Below are positions 7,882 through 14,565 of a stretch of 16,668 nucleotides of DNA, piece by piece. Source of the stretch: Deltaproteobacteria bacterium (GTDB taxonomy: Bacteria > Myxococcota_A > SURF-8); assembly GCA_029570245.1 (NCBI GenBank), contig JAKQSH010000140.1:1-16668 (forward strand). Reading direction: 5' to 3'. The position numbers and the translations under genes were made by a program. Position 1 is the stretch's first letter, and every line of letters starts with the position of its first letter. The notes beneath the pieces were generated by a model. That model was not told where the DNA came from. It searched no databases and saw only the letters and a program-made list of their open reading frames with translations.

Positions 7882-8253
7882 ATGAATCAGAGACAGATCG
7901 AACAATTCAGGAGGCTTCTCGACAACAAAATGCAGGCTCTCATGGGTAAAGCCGACATGACGGTCGTTGACGGCGTATCGGAAGAAACCGCGCCTTTCGC
8001 AGACCCAACCGACAGGGCTACGCTGGAAGAAGGACGCAACCTGCATCTGCGCGTTCGCGACCGAGAGAGAAAGCTCATCAACAAAATACGTCAGGCTCTG
8101 GACCGTATCGAAAAGGGTCATTACGGGTACTGCAAAGTCTGTGGAGAACCGATTCCCCCCAGCAGGCTGCAGGCACGCCCCGAAGCCGAGTTGTGCATTG
8201 AATGCAAGGAAGAAATGGAATTACGCGAGCAGAGAAAAATACATCTGCGCTGA
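7882..8253 (+). CDS. dksA: DksA/TraR-family zinc-finger transcription regulator
   Basis: DksA-type proteins enter the RNA polymerase secondary channel and, with ppGpp in studied species, adjust transcription of rRNA and biosynthetic genes. The 123-residue protein has a coiled-coil region around residues 1-80. Its tip motif is DPTDRA, with Asp41 and Asp44 matching the pair essential in E. coli DksA. 'RDRERKLI' (59-66) follows. A four-cysteine zinc finger has Cys84, Cys87, Cys105 and Cys108 with a 17-residue spacer. It is shorter than E. coli DksA (151 residues), lacking mainly N-terminal sequence, as in many non-gamma-proteobacterial members. The ATG at 7882 follows GGGG (7872-7875) at six bases. 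The longer frame upstream lacks family similarity. It sits alone between its own promoter and terminator. Confidence 0.92.
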   Translation: MNQRQIEQFRRLLDNKMQALMGKADMTVVDGVSEETAPFADPTDRATLEEGRNLHLRVRDRERKLINKIRQALDRIEKGHYGYCKVCGEPIPPSRLQARPEAELCIECKEEMELREQRKIHLR

Positions 8254-8288
8254 AAGCTTCCTGTAATTTGTATGAAACGCGGCATTTA

Positions 8289-8297
8289 TGCGATAAT
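8289..8297 (+). promoter_or_regulatory. Possible extended -10 promoter ahead of the LolA-like gene
   Basis: TGCGATAAT resembles an extended -10 element (TGn followed by a 5-of-6 -10 box), with a poor -35 match TTGTAT at 8268-8273. The predicted start, near 8304, falls inside the hairpin that follows dksA. The terminator would then not act on this transcript, and the LolA-like gene and priA could be expressed independently. Evidence is weak. Confidence 0.3.
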
Positions 8298-8299
8298 AT

Positions 8300-8331
8300 A
8301 CGCCCTTCTGCAAGGAAGGGCGTTTTAATTT
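8300..8331 (+). terminator. Intrinsic terminator after dksA
   Basis: ACGCCCTTC (8300-8308) pairs perfectly with GAAGGGCGT (8315-8323) around the six-base loop TGCAAG. The run TTTTAATTT follows. It lies 46 bases after the dksA stop codon. Confidence 0.8.
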
Positions 8332-8348
8332 GAACCATGGAAGTCAAC

Positions 8349-9041
8349 ATGAAGAACATATCAAAAATTCCGGCTGTTTGCGCATTTTTTGTTTTTCTGC
8401 TGCTGGCGACTGCAGCTTATGTCGAACCGCCCTCTCTGCTTCTTGAGCACGTTACAGGGCGCTACGCGACTTGGAGCGGCCTAGAACTCAAAGGCGAATT
8501 GCAGATTTTTACCGGCGCGACAGGCGTCGTTAACAAATTCACACTGTCGCTTGCAAAACCCGGCATGGCAAGACTCGATACCGCAGAAGGCAGTGCAGTA
8601 AAAAATCAGGCTCGCAGCAATCCGGCATATGAGGCCATGCCCGAATACCGCAAGGCTGCCTTCGACCTGCTGCTGTATTCGGACCAGAAAGTCAAGCTGG
8701 TCGATTTGCTGAAGGGTTGGGGCATCGACATCACATCCTCACACATGGGACTGCTGGAGAAAGACCCCTGCATAATACTCGGCGCGCCGGAAGCACAGTC
8801 TCAAACGCCGCAGGTCTGGTTCAACAAAGACCGCTACTGGCCAAGCAGATTGATATTGAAAAGTTATGCAGGAGAAGAAAAAAACATCATCGACATCCGT
8901 TTCATCGGATGGAACCTGCCGGTCGGCGCCGACATCATGCCCGCTGAAATCCAGATATACATGAACGGAGAAAAAGCCGAAACATGGAAAGTCAAATCAA
9001 TGAACCGCCATCCGGGTCTGGATCATCGCTTTGACATATGA
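8349..9041 (+). CDS. Exported LolA-like protein
   Basis: A 230-residue protein with an N-terminal signal peptide: Lys2 and Lys6, then a hydrophobic core (about 8-22), with likely cleavage after 'ATAA'. The mature part is rich in short beta-strand-like segments and has the LolA/LolB-like feel of a half-barrel that binds acyl chains. It opens with 'LLEHVTGRYATWSGLELKGE' and ends with 'PQVWFNKDRYWPSRL' and 'PAEIQIYMNG'. No lipobox cysteine is present. The match is by pattern only and the role (lipoprotein or lipid shuttling in the periplasm) is an inference. The in-frame ATG at 8337 is too close to the ribosome binding site GGAAG (8339-8343), so the ATG at 8349 is preferred. The 3' end overlaps priA by ATGA. 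Confidence 0.7.
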   Translation: MKNISKIPAVCAFFVFLLLATAAYVEPPSLLLEHVTGRYATWSGLELKGELQIFTGATGVVNKFTLSLAKPGMARLDTAEGSAVKNQARSNPAYEAMPEYRKAAFDLLLYSDQKVKLVDLLKGWGIDITSSHMGLLEKDPCIILGAPEAQSQTPQVWFNKDRYWPSRLILKSYAGEEKNIIDIRFIGWNLPVGADIMPAEIQIYMNGEKAETWKVKSMNRHPGLDHRFDI

Positions 9042-11521
9042 ATATGTCCCATGAAATCTATGCAGAAGTAGCCGTTCCGCTCCCGCTCTCGGCGTCATAC
9101 ACCTACAGGGTTCCGCCGCACTTCATCGAAACGCTCGAACAAGGCATGCGCGTTGAAGTGCGTTTCAGCAACCGCGTGCTGGCCGGAGTTGTACTTGAAT
9201 TGCATGAGCGCCCACCAGCCGCCGAAACGCTCGACATTCTTGATGTTCTGGACGACGAGCCCTGCCTGCCGACCGGCGCGCTCAAGCTTTATAAATGGAT
9301 ATCCGAATATTATTTCGCCCCGCCGGGCGAGGTGCTGCAATGCGCTCTGCCGCCGGGCTACCTTGATGCGCGACAGGTGTACGTGCGACTGGGAGAAAAC
9401 GGCAGAAAAGTTCTGGAAGGCATACCGACCGGCATCGACGCTGCATGGAAAACACAAGCCAGGCGGAAATATCTGGATAAACTGGCGCTTCTCAACGGCG
9501 GAGAGAAATCGCTGTCATCCTGGCTCAAAGAACCGGGAGGAATAGATCGCGACACGCTGAAACAATGGCGCGAAAGCGGCCTGATAATAACACGCGAGAA
9601 GGAAGCCGGACGCGGCGTTGAAGCCCGCACGGTGACTGCATACTCCTGTGCGGAAGACTGGAGTGAAAAAGCGGCGCAGCAGTTGAAGCGCGCACCGGTG
9701 CAGAAACTGCTGCTGGAAAAAATAGCCGAAGCCGGATGCATCAGCAGAAGCGAACTGCTGGAACTCTACCCATCATCCGCCGGATCGCTGGCGGCTCTGC
9801 AGAAAAGCGGTCTAATTTCTGCCGTAGAAATGCGAGTCTGCCGTTCTCCGCTGGGGCATCAGCTGGTGCAGGAAAGCTGCGCACGCAAGCCGATAATCAG
9901 TCTCAACGACGAGCAGACATCAGCAGTCGAAAGACTTGCCATTGCATTGAACAGCGGCGAATTCAAAGCTGCGCTGCTTGAAGGCGTAACCGGTTCAGGC
10001 AAAACTGAAGTTTATCTGAGCGCCGCCGAAAGCTGTACAGCTGCAGGACGCGGCGTTATCTTTCTGGTGCCTGAAATAGCCATGACACCGCAACTGCTGT
10101 CACGAGTGCATGCGCGTTTTGGAAACTCTGTGGCGGTCATGCACAGCGGGCTTTCACGAGGAGAGCGACTGGACGAATGGCAGCGTGTGCGCAGCGGTGA
10201 AGCCCGCGTGCTGGTTGGTGCGCGCTCGGCCATACTGGCCCCAATGGACAATGTAGGACTGATCGTTGTGGACGAAGAGCATGACCCGTCATACAAAGGC
10301 GAAGACCGCGTGCTTTACCATGCCCGCGACGTAGCGCTGATGCGCGGCAAAATCGAAAACGCCCTTGTACTGCTGGGCTCTGCCACTCCTTCGCTCGAAA
10401 GCCGCTTCAATGCGGAATCAGGTTTGTATCAACGCCTCACACTGACCAGACGCGCGACGGACGCCGCAGTGCCGCAGATAAAACTTGTCGATCTCAAAGA
10501 ATTCTGGATGGCGCAGAAACGCCGTCTGTCTTCGGAACTCATAATCGCCATGCGGCAGCGACTGGAACGCGGCGAGCAGAGCATTCTGTTTCTCAACCGC
10601 CGCAGCTACGCGCCCTCGCTCATGTGCCGCAAGTGCCGGCGCGTCATTGAATGTGACGACTGCAGCGTACCTCTGGCATATCACAAACACGGGGAGGAGC
10701 TTGTATGTCATGCCTGCGGGCGCAGCGCAGCATTGCCGCGCGAGTGTCCTTATTGCGGGCGGGACGAACTTGAAATGATCGGAGTGGGCACACAGAAGAT
10801 AGAAGAAGAGCTGGAGCTCACTTTTCCCAAAGCCGTCATAGAGCGACTGGATCAGGATGCGGTTCAGAAGAAAGGCAACATGCGCGATATTCTGCAACGC
10901 ATGGCGCGCAACGAAATTGACATTCTGGTCGGAACGCAAATGGTGACGAAAGGCCACGATTTCCCCAACGTAACGCTGGTGGGTGTGCTGCTGGCCGACC
11001 AGGGCCTGAACTTCCCGGATTTCAGAAGCGCCGAACGAACCTTTCAGCTGCTTACGCAGGTCGCCGGACGCGCCGGACGCCACGACAAACCCGGACAGGT
11101 CATAATTCAGACGTTGCGCCCGGATCATCATGCAATACAGTGCGCGCTGGACGCGGATTTCAACCGTTTCTTTGCGGAGGAGTTGCAGCACCGGGAAGGC
11201 ATGTATCCGCCTTATATGCGGCTGGCGGCGGTTCGTCTGGAAGGCGAAGATGCGCAGGAAACATTCAGGCTGGCCGGCGACATTGCAGAAAAGCTGAAAC
11301 ATATAATCAAAGAACACAAGCTCGAATCCACGCAGGCTCTGGGCCCGGCCATTGCACCCATACGCAGACTGCGCTCCAATTACCGCTTCCGCCTGCTGCT
11401 GCGCTCCGCCTCACGCAAAAACCTGCATGTAATGCTTAGAGCCGCACAGGCGCTGAAGCTGTGGCAATCGACGGACAAGGTCAAAGTCACGCTCGATGTC
11501 GATCCGGTAAATATGCTTTAA
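9038..11521 (+). CDS. priA: Primosomal protein N', replication-restart helicase
   Basis: PriA recognises stalled or collapsed replication forks, unwinds DNA 3' to 5' and reloads the replicative helicase. The 827-residue protein has the N-terminal DNA-binding domain (opening 'AEVAVPLPLSASYTYRVP'), the Walker A motif GVTGSGKT (316-323), the DEEH box (412-415), 'LLGSATPSLES' (445-455), and the helicase C-terminal segment 'GTQMVTKGHDFPNVTLVGV' to 'QVAGRAGR'. Eight zinc-binding cysteines are in place at 530, 533, 539, 542, 557, 560, 570 and 573. It is about 95 residues longer than E. coli PriA, mainly through extra sequence between the DNA-binding and helicase domains (about 110-285). The ATG overlaps the LolA-like stop as ATGA, suggesting coupled translation. 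An ATG at 9044 is also possible. It converges on the radical SAM gene with overlapping stop codons. Confidence 0.97.
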   Translation: MNMSHEIYAEVAVPLPLSASYTYRVPPHFIETLEQGMRVEVRFSNRVLAGVVLELHERPPAAETLDILDVLDDEPCLPTGALKLYKWISEYYFAPPGEVLQCALPPGYLDARQVYVRLGENGRKVLEGIPTGIDAAWKTQARRKYLDKLALLNGGEKSLSSWLKEPGGIDRDTLKQWRESGLIITREKEAGRGVEARTVTAYSCAEDWSEKAAQQLKRAPVQKLLLEKIAEAGCISRSELLELYPSSAGSLAALQKSGLISAVEMRVCRSPLGHQLVQESCARKPIISLNDEQTSAVERLAIALNSGEFKAALLEGVTGSGKTEVYLSAAESCTAAGRGVIFLVPEIAMTPQLLSRVHARFGNSVAVMHSGLSRGERLDEWQRVRSGEARVLVGARSAILAPMDNVGLIVVDEEHDPSYKGEDRVLYHARDVALMRGKIENALVLLGSATPSLESRFNAESGLYQRLTLTRRATDAAVPQIKLVDLKEFWMAQKRRLSSELIIAMRQRLERGEQSILFLNRRSYAPSLMCRKCRRVIECDDCSVPLAYHKHGEELVCHACGRSAALPRECPYCGRDELEMIGVGTQKIEEELELTFPKAVIERLDQDAVQKKGNMRDILQRMARNEIDILVGTQMVTKGHDFPNVTLVGVLLADQGLNFPDFRSAERTFQLLTQVAGRAGRHDKPGQVIIQTLRPDHHAIQCALDADFNRFFAEELQHREGMYPPYMRLAAVRLEGEDAQETFRLAGDIAEKLKHIIKEHKLESTQALGPAIAPIRRLRSNYRFRLLLRSASRKNLHVMLRAAQALKLWQSTDKVKVTLDVDPVNML

Positions 11522-12981
11522 GACTGCGGCAAAGGCCCATTCAGGATTTTTTTTTCGAGAATGAATTCTACCGATCCCAGAAGAAGTGCACGCTCGGCTG
11601 GATTTACAAGAGCCGCAACGGCGCGGTGACGCAGGTAGCGCAATGCGAAAGACACAGACAGATAATGGCTGCGGTAAAAATGGCTTCGCCAGTATGCAAG
11701 ACGCTCATCAGAGACGCGTGAGACGTTCAGCGCCAGATCGTTGTAATGAGAAAGGCGCTGGAAGTCTATCTGCGGCTTCTCTGTCTCATAAAAAGGCGAG
11801 CCGGGATAAGGCGTAAAAAAAGCCACCTGAATCATAAAAGGCGACAACTCTTTCATAAAGCGGAAGGTCTGAAGTATTTCGGACTCGCTTTCGCCGGGAT
11901 TACCAAGCATGAAAAACAACGTGGTCAGAAGCCCGGCATCTTTTGCAGCTTTTACTGCGCTGCGCATCCGCTTTTTCCCTTCGCCTTTTTTCATAAGCTT
12001 CAGAATGCGTTCCGAACCGGATTCGATTCCCATCGTTAATGCGCGGCAACCGGCCCTGTACATTTCGCGGGCCAGACGCGAGTCGAATCTGTCGGCGCGA
12101 GTCTGCGCCGCCCATTTAAGGCGCAAACCACGCGCCCGGATTTCATCGCAGAGCGCCAGCACCCACTCACGATCATAGGTAAACGTGTCGTCTTCAAAAA
12201 ACAAGGCGTTTCGCCCCAGCGCAACAAGTCGCTCCATTTCGTCGGCCACGCGCTGCGCCGAATGCATCCGTACCTTTGCTCCGTATGATTGTCGCAACGT
12301 GCTCGAACAGTATATGCAGGCATAAGGACAACCGCGACCGGCCAGCAGAAACCCCCATTTCAAAGGTTTTATGGAAGGAACAGCCACCGAGTGCATTACG
12401 TAAGCGTCCAGATCGAACAACGACCAGTCCGGCGACGGCAGACTGTCGAGATCGAAGAACGTTTCGCGTACAGGCACAGAAACTACACTGCCGTCTATGT
12501 CGCGCCATGAAATCCCGGATATTTTTTCCGGCGATTTTCCGATTTCAACAGAAGATAGCAGCTCCGGCAGAATCGGTTCAATCTCGCCGCGAATACAGAA
12601 ATCGAAAGGAGTCTCACCGGCCAGCACATCCTCAGGTAAAGCCGTCGCATGCTGTCCTGCCGCGATGGCAACGAAGTCGCGCACTTGTTTGAGGCTCAAT
12701 ACCAGATGCCGCGCCAGATGCGCCACCGGCGAAGTGAAATCGACCAGCAGAGCATCGAAGAAGCGCGACACTAGATGATTCTTCAGCTTTTCGAAGTCCA
12801 TGGGATGCGCCCATGTATCTGTAATCTCCACTTCACGCGCAGAATTCTTTAAAAGTGCGGCGACATATGCCAGAGAAAGCGGCGGCATTACGTCCTGCGG
12901 GTGGCGTTTCTCGAATTCCATGAACGGGGCCAGTCGCAGCAGGTGAACGCGTTTAAGTGCGGGTCTGAAAATTACGGTCAT
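11518..12981 (-). CDS. Radical SAM protein with B12-binding-like N-terminus
   Basis: A 487-residue cytosolic protein. Residues about 30-145 resemble the cobalamin-binding domain of class B radical SAM enzymes ('MPPLSLAYVAALLKN', 'GQHATALPEDVL', 'FDFCIRGEIEPIL'), but the classical DxHxxG motif is absent. The radical SAM core starts with the CX3CX2C cluster motif (Cys218, Cys222, Cys225, within 'GRGCPYACIYC'), which binds the 4Fe-4S cluster and S-adenosylmethionine. It continues with 'ALFFEDDTFT', 'MGIESGSERIL' (317-327) and 'FFMLGNPGESESEI'. Relatives methylate or rearrange lipids, pigments and natural products. The substrate here is not visible. The ATG overlaps the GT2 stop as ATGA, so the two are translationally coupled and probably share a pathway. 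A run of nine A's lies near its 3' end. Confidence 0.93.
   Translation of the reverse strand: MTVIFRPALKRVHLLRLAPFMEFEKRHPQDVMPPLSLAYVAALLKNSAREVEITDTWAHPMDFEKLKNHLVSRFFDALLVDFTSPVAHLARHLVLSLKQVRDFVAIAAGQHATALPEDVLAGETPFDFCIRGEIEPILPELLSSVEIGKSPEKISGISWRDIDGSVVSVPVRETFFDLDSLPSPDWSLFDLDAYVMHSVAVPSIKPLKWGFLLAGRGCPYACIYCSSTLRQSYGAKVRMHSAQRVADEMERLVALGRNALFFEDDTFTYDREWVLALCDEIRARGLRLKWAAQTRADRFDSRLAREMYRAGCRALTMGIESGSERILKLMKKGEGKKRMRSAVKAAKDAGLLTTLFFMLGNPGESESEILQTFRFMKELSPFMIQVAFFTPYPGSPFYETEKPQIDFQRLSHYNDLALNVSRVSDERLAYWRSHFYRSHYLSVSFALRYLRHRAVAALVNPAERALLLGSVEFILEKKILNGPLPQS
11547..11555. other. Nine-base T/A run at a convergent gene end
   Basis: Nine T's on the plus strand lie 26 bases beyond the priA stop codon, inside the coding end of the radical SAM gene (codons for Glu-Lys-Lys-Ile, residues 476-479). 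No strong hairpin precedes it, only a three-pair stem in GGCAAAGGCC. It could weakly help to end priA transcripts, or allow slippage that alters only the last few radical SAM residues. Confidence 0.4.
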
Positions 12982-13766
12982 TGGTCGGACTCGTTTCGAT
13001 AGCGCCGCACCAGTTCGTAAAGATCGAAAAACATCTGGATCGGATCGCGCAGCAGTCGTATGGAACTGCGTGGCGTAATGACACAGTCCACTGGAACTTC
13101 CGTCACCCGATAGCCGTTCTGCGCGGCCAGATATAAGAGTTCAACGTCGATAAGAAAACGGTCGATGCTCGTCAGAGGCATGAGTTCTTTTGCCGCCCGC
13201 CTGCTCAGAACTTTGAAGCCGCACTGTGTATCGCGGAACTCCAGCGGCAGACTGCGCCGCACCATAAAATTGAGACTGCGGCTTAATATTGCACGGTATG
13301 GGCGGGGGTCGATGAAATGCGAACCGCGAATGAAACGTGAACCGATGGCGATGTCGAAACCATCGCCAAGCACTGCCTTTTCGAAGCGCGGCAGATGGTC
13401 GATGTCGATGGCATGATCGGCATCCACAATAACCACAAGATCACCAGAGGCGTAACGGCAGGCTTCGCGCACTGCGTAACCTTTTCCGCGATTGCAGTTC
13501 ATTTCAATTATGTGCGCCGGTTTTCCGGCCAGAGCCGCACGCATCACGGATGCCGAAGCATCGGAACTTCCGTCGTCAACAGCGATAATTTCGTATGGAT
13601 AACAACTGCTTTCGAGGTAAAGCGAAATCTCGCGGCAGGTTCTGGCTATTACGAACTCTTTGTTGAACACCGGCAGAATTACGGAGATCAGCGGTTTGCT
13701 TTCCGGTGTCGCACCGGGAGTTCCTGAGCTGTCAGACGTCTCATTTCTGCCGCCAGTTTGAGTCAA
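12978..13766 (-). CDS. Family 2 glycosyltransferase, polyprenyl-phosphate-sugar synthase type
   Basis: This family moves a sugar from a nucleotide donor to a lipid phosphate carrier on the cytosolic membrane face. The 262-residue protein shows the GT-A fold signatures in order: 'ISVILPVFNKE' (27-37), 'YEIIAVDDGSSD' (58-69), 'NRGKGYAVREA' (92-102), the metal-binding DxD-type 'VDADHAI' (114-120), 'IGSRFI' and 'DTQCGFK' (179-185). No C-terminal membrane helices are seen, as in DPM1-like enzymes. The longest frame begins at a GTG (13778), but GGAG (13776-13773) lies exactly six bases before a TTG at 13766, which I take as the start. No ATG is available nearby in frame. The stop overlaps the radical SAM start. 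A neighbouring membrane GT-C-like protein could use its lipid-linked sugar product. Confidence 0.92.
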   Translation of the reverse strand: MTQTGGRNETSDSSGTPGATPESKPLISVILPVFNKEFVIARTCREISLYLESSCYPYEIIAVDDGSSDASASVMRAALAGKPAHIIEMNCNRGKGYAVREACRYASGDLVVIVDADHAIDIDHLPRFEKAVLGDGFDIAIGSRFIRGSHFIDPRPYRAILSRSLNFMVRRSLPLEFRDTQCGFKVLSRRAAKELMPLTSIDRFLIDVELLYLAAQNGYRVTEVPVDCVITPRSSIRLLRDPIQMFFDLYELVRRYRNESDQ

Positions 13767-13772
13767 TGAAAT

Positions 13773-13776
13773 CTCC
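13773..13776 (-). promoter_or_regulatory. Ribosome binding site pointing to a TTG start
   Basis: GGAG overlaps the upstream GTG (13778-13776) and lies six bases before TTG (13766-13764), the same spacing as at purD, the TPR gene and the SRPBCC gene. Confidence 0.6.
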
Positions 13777-13848
13777 ACCCGTTATTCAGAGAAATTGAGT
13801 TATCAGGTTAGCAAAGCTAAACCATGCGGTCAATGACGGACAGCAACG

Positions 13849-14538
13849 TCATTTCGCACCGAATCTGTCGGCTACGGCTTTGCGTATGGCTTCTATCACG
13901 TCCGGCATGGAGCTGCGCGTAAGCAGGTTTACGATAAACTGAGGAATCGGCATGCCGGGATCGGTATAAACGTTGTAATCCACAAGCGTCCACTGAGAAT
14001 CGTTGAAGGGATGCAGATGATAATAACCATTGGTGTCGCGAATATCGCCGCTGACATATTCCCATTCAATAACGCTGTCGCCGTAATGCAACAGATTCAG
14101 CGTATATGCGACCTTGGTCAGCGCAATCTTAAGCTGATACGAATTGGTGGCCATGTTGCCGTTCCAGCTTACTTTTATGTCTTTGAGATGCGGCATGTAT
14201 TTTACATATGACGGATAGTCGCGCAGAAACGCCATAACCTTTGAAGGAGGGGCCTTGATGACTGCAATTGCCTGACAGCTGCGGGCTTCGCCCTGCCCCT
14301 TTACTTCGCGCAGAATAACCTTGCCTCTGCTTATTTTCTCCATCTCGTCCGAACTCAATTTCGGAGGCGCACCCAGCTTGCTTACGGCAAGCGCCGACTC
14401 CTGAGCGGCAGAAAGCGGCTTGAACCCAGCGGCGGGATTGCTGAACTTCGGCTCTTCTGCAACTGCATACCCCGTCAGGGTCAACACCCAGCAAGCCAGC
14501 AGAGCCGGAATAAATATTTTTGTTTCATGCAACAGCAT
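13849..14538 (-). CDS. Exported START/SRPBCC-domain protein
   Basis: A 229-residue protein with a signal peptide: Lys7, a hydrophobic stretch (about 8-25), and likely cleavage after 'YAVA' at residue 27. Residues about 85-225 have the SRPBCC/START pattern of a deep hydrophobic-ligand pocket. 'IKAPPSKVMAFLRDYPSYVK' (94-113) and 'PHLKDIKVSW' come first, then 'WTLVDYNVYTDPG' and a final helix 'MPDVIEAIRKAVADRF'. Members bind lipids or other apolar molecules. A periplasmic lipid-binding role is inferred from the export signal and neighbours. The upstream in-frame ATG at 14559 is rejected because GGAGGG (14550-14545) sits six bases ahead of the ATG at 14538. It begins 27 bases after the GT-C-like gene and is followed by 82 bases before the GT2 start. 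Confidence 0.85.
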   Translation of the reverse strand: MLLHETKIFIPALLACWVLTLTGYAVAEEPKFSNPAAGFKPLSAAQESALAVSKLGAPPKLSSDEMEKISRGKVILREVKGQGEARSCQAIAVIKAPPSKVMAFLRDYPSYVKYMPHLKDIKVSWNGNMATNSYQLKIALTKVAYTLNLLHYGDSVIEWEYVSGDIRDTNGYYHLHPFNDSQWTLVDYNVYTDPGMPIPQFIVNLLTRSSMPDVIEAIRKAVADRFGAK

Positions 14539-14544
14539 CTGCGA

Positions 14545-14550
14545 CCCTCC
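14545..14550 (-). promoter_or_regulatory. Strong ribosome binding site of the SRPBCC gene
   Basis: GGAGGG lies six bases before the ATG at 14538 and inside the longer frame that begins at 14559. It therefore fixes the internal start. Confidence 0.75.
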
Positions 14551-14565
14551 GTAAAACAATCGACC

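Noticed and set aside
10418..11317. 299-codon minus-strand open frame inside priA
   Set aside because: It is antisense to highly conserved helicase motifs and has no family signature. It arises from codon bias in priA.
13806..13823. Hairpin GGTTTAGC/GCTAACC with a three-base loop between the SRPBCC and GT2 genes
   Set aside because: The stem has a bulge, little GC and no T-run, so I do not call it a terminator. Possible promoter boxes here (TTGACC with TAACCT) match poorly.
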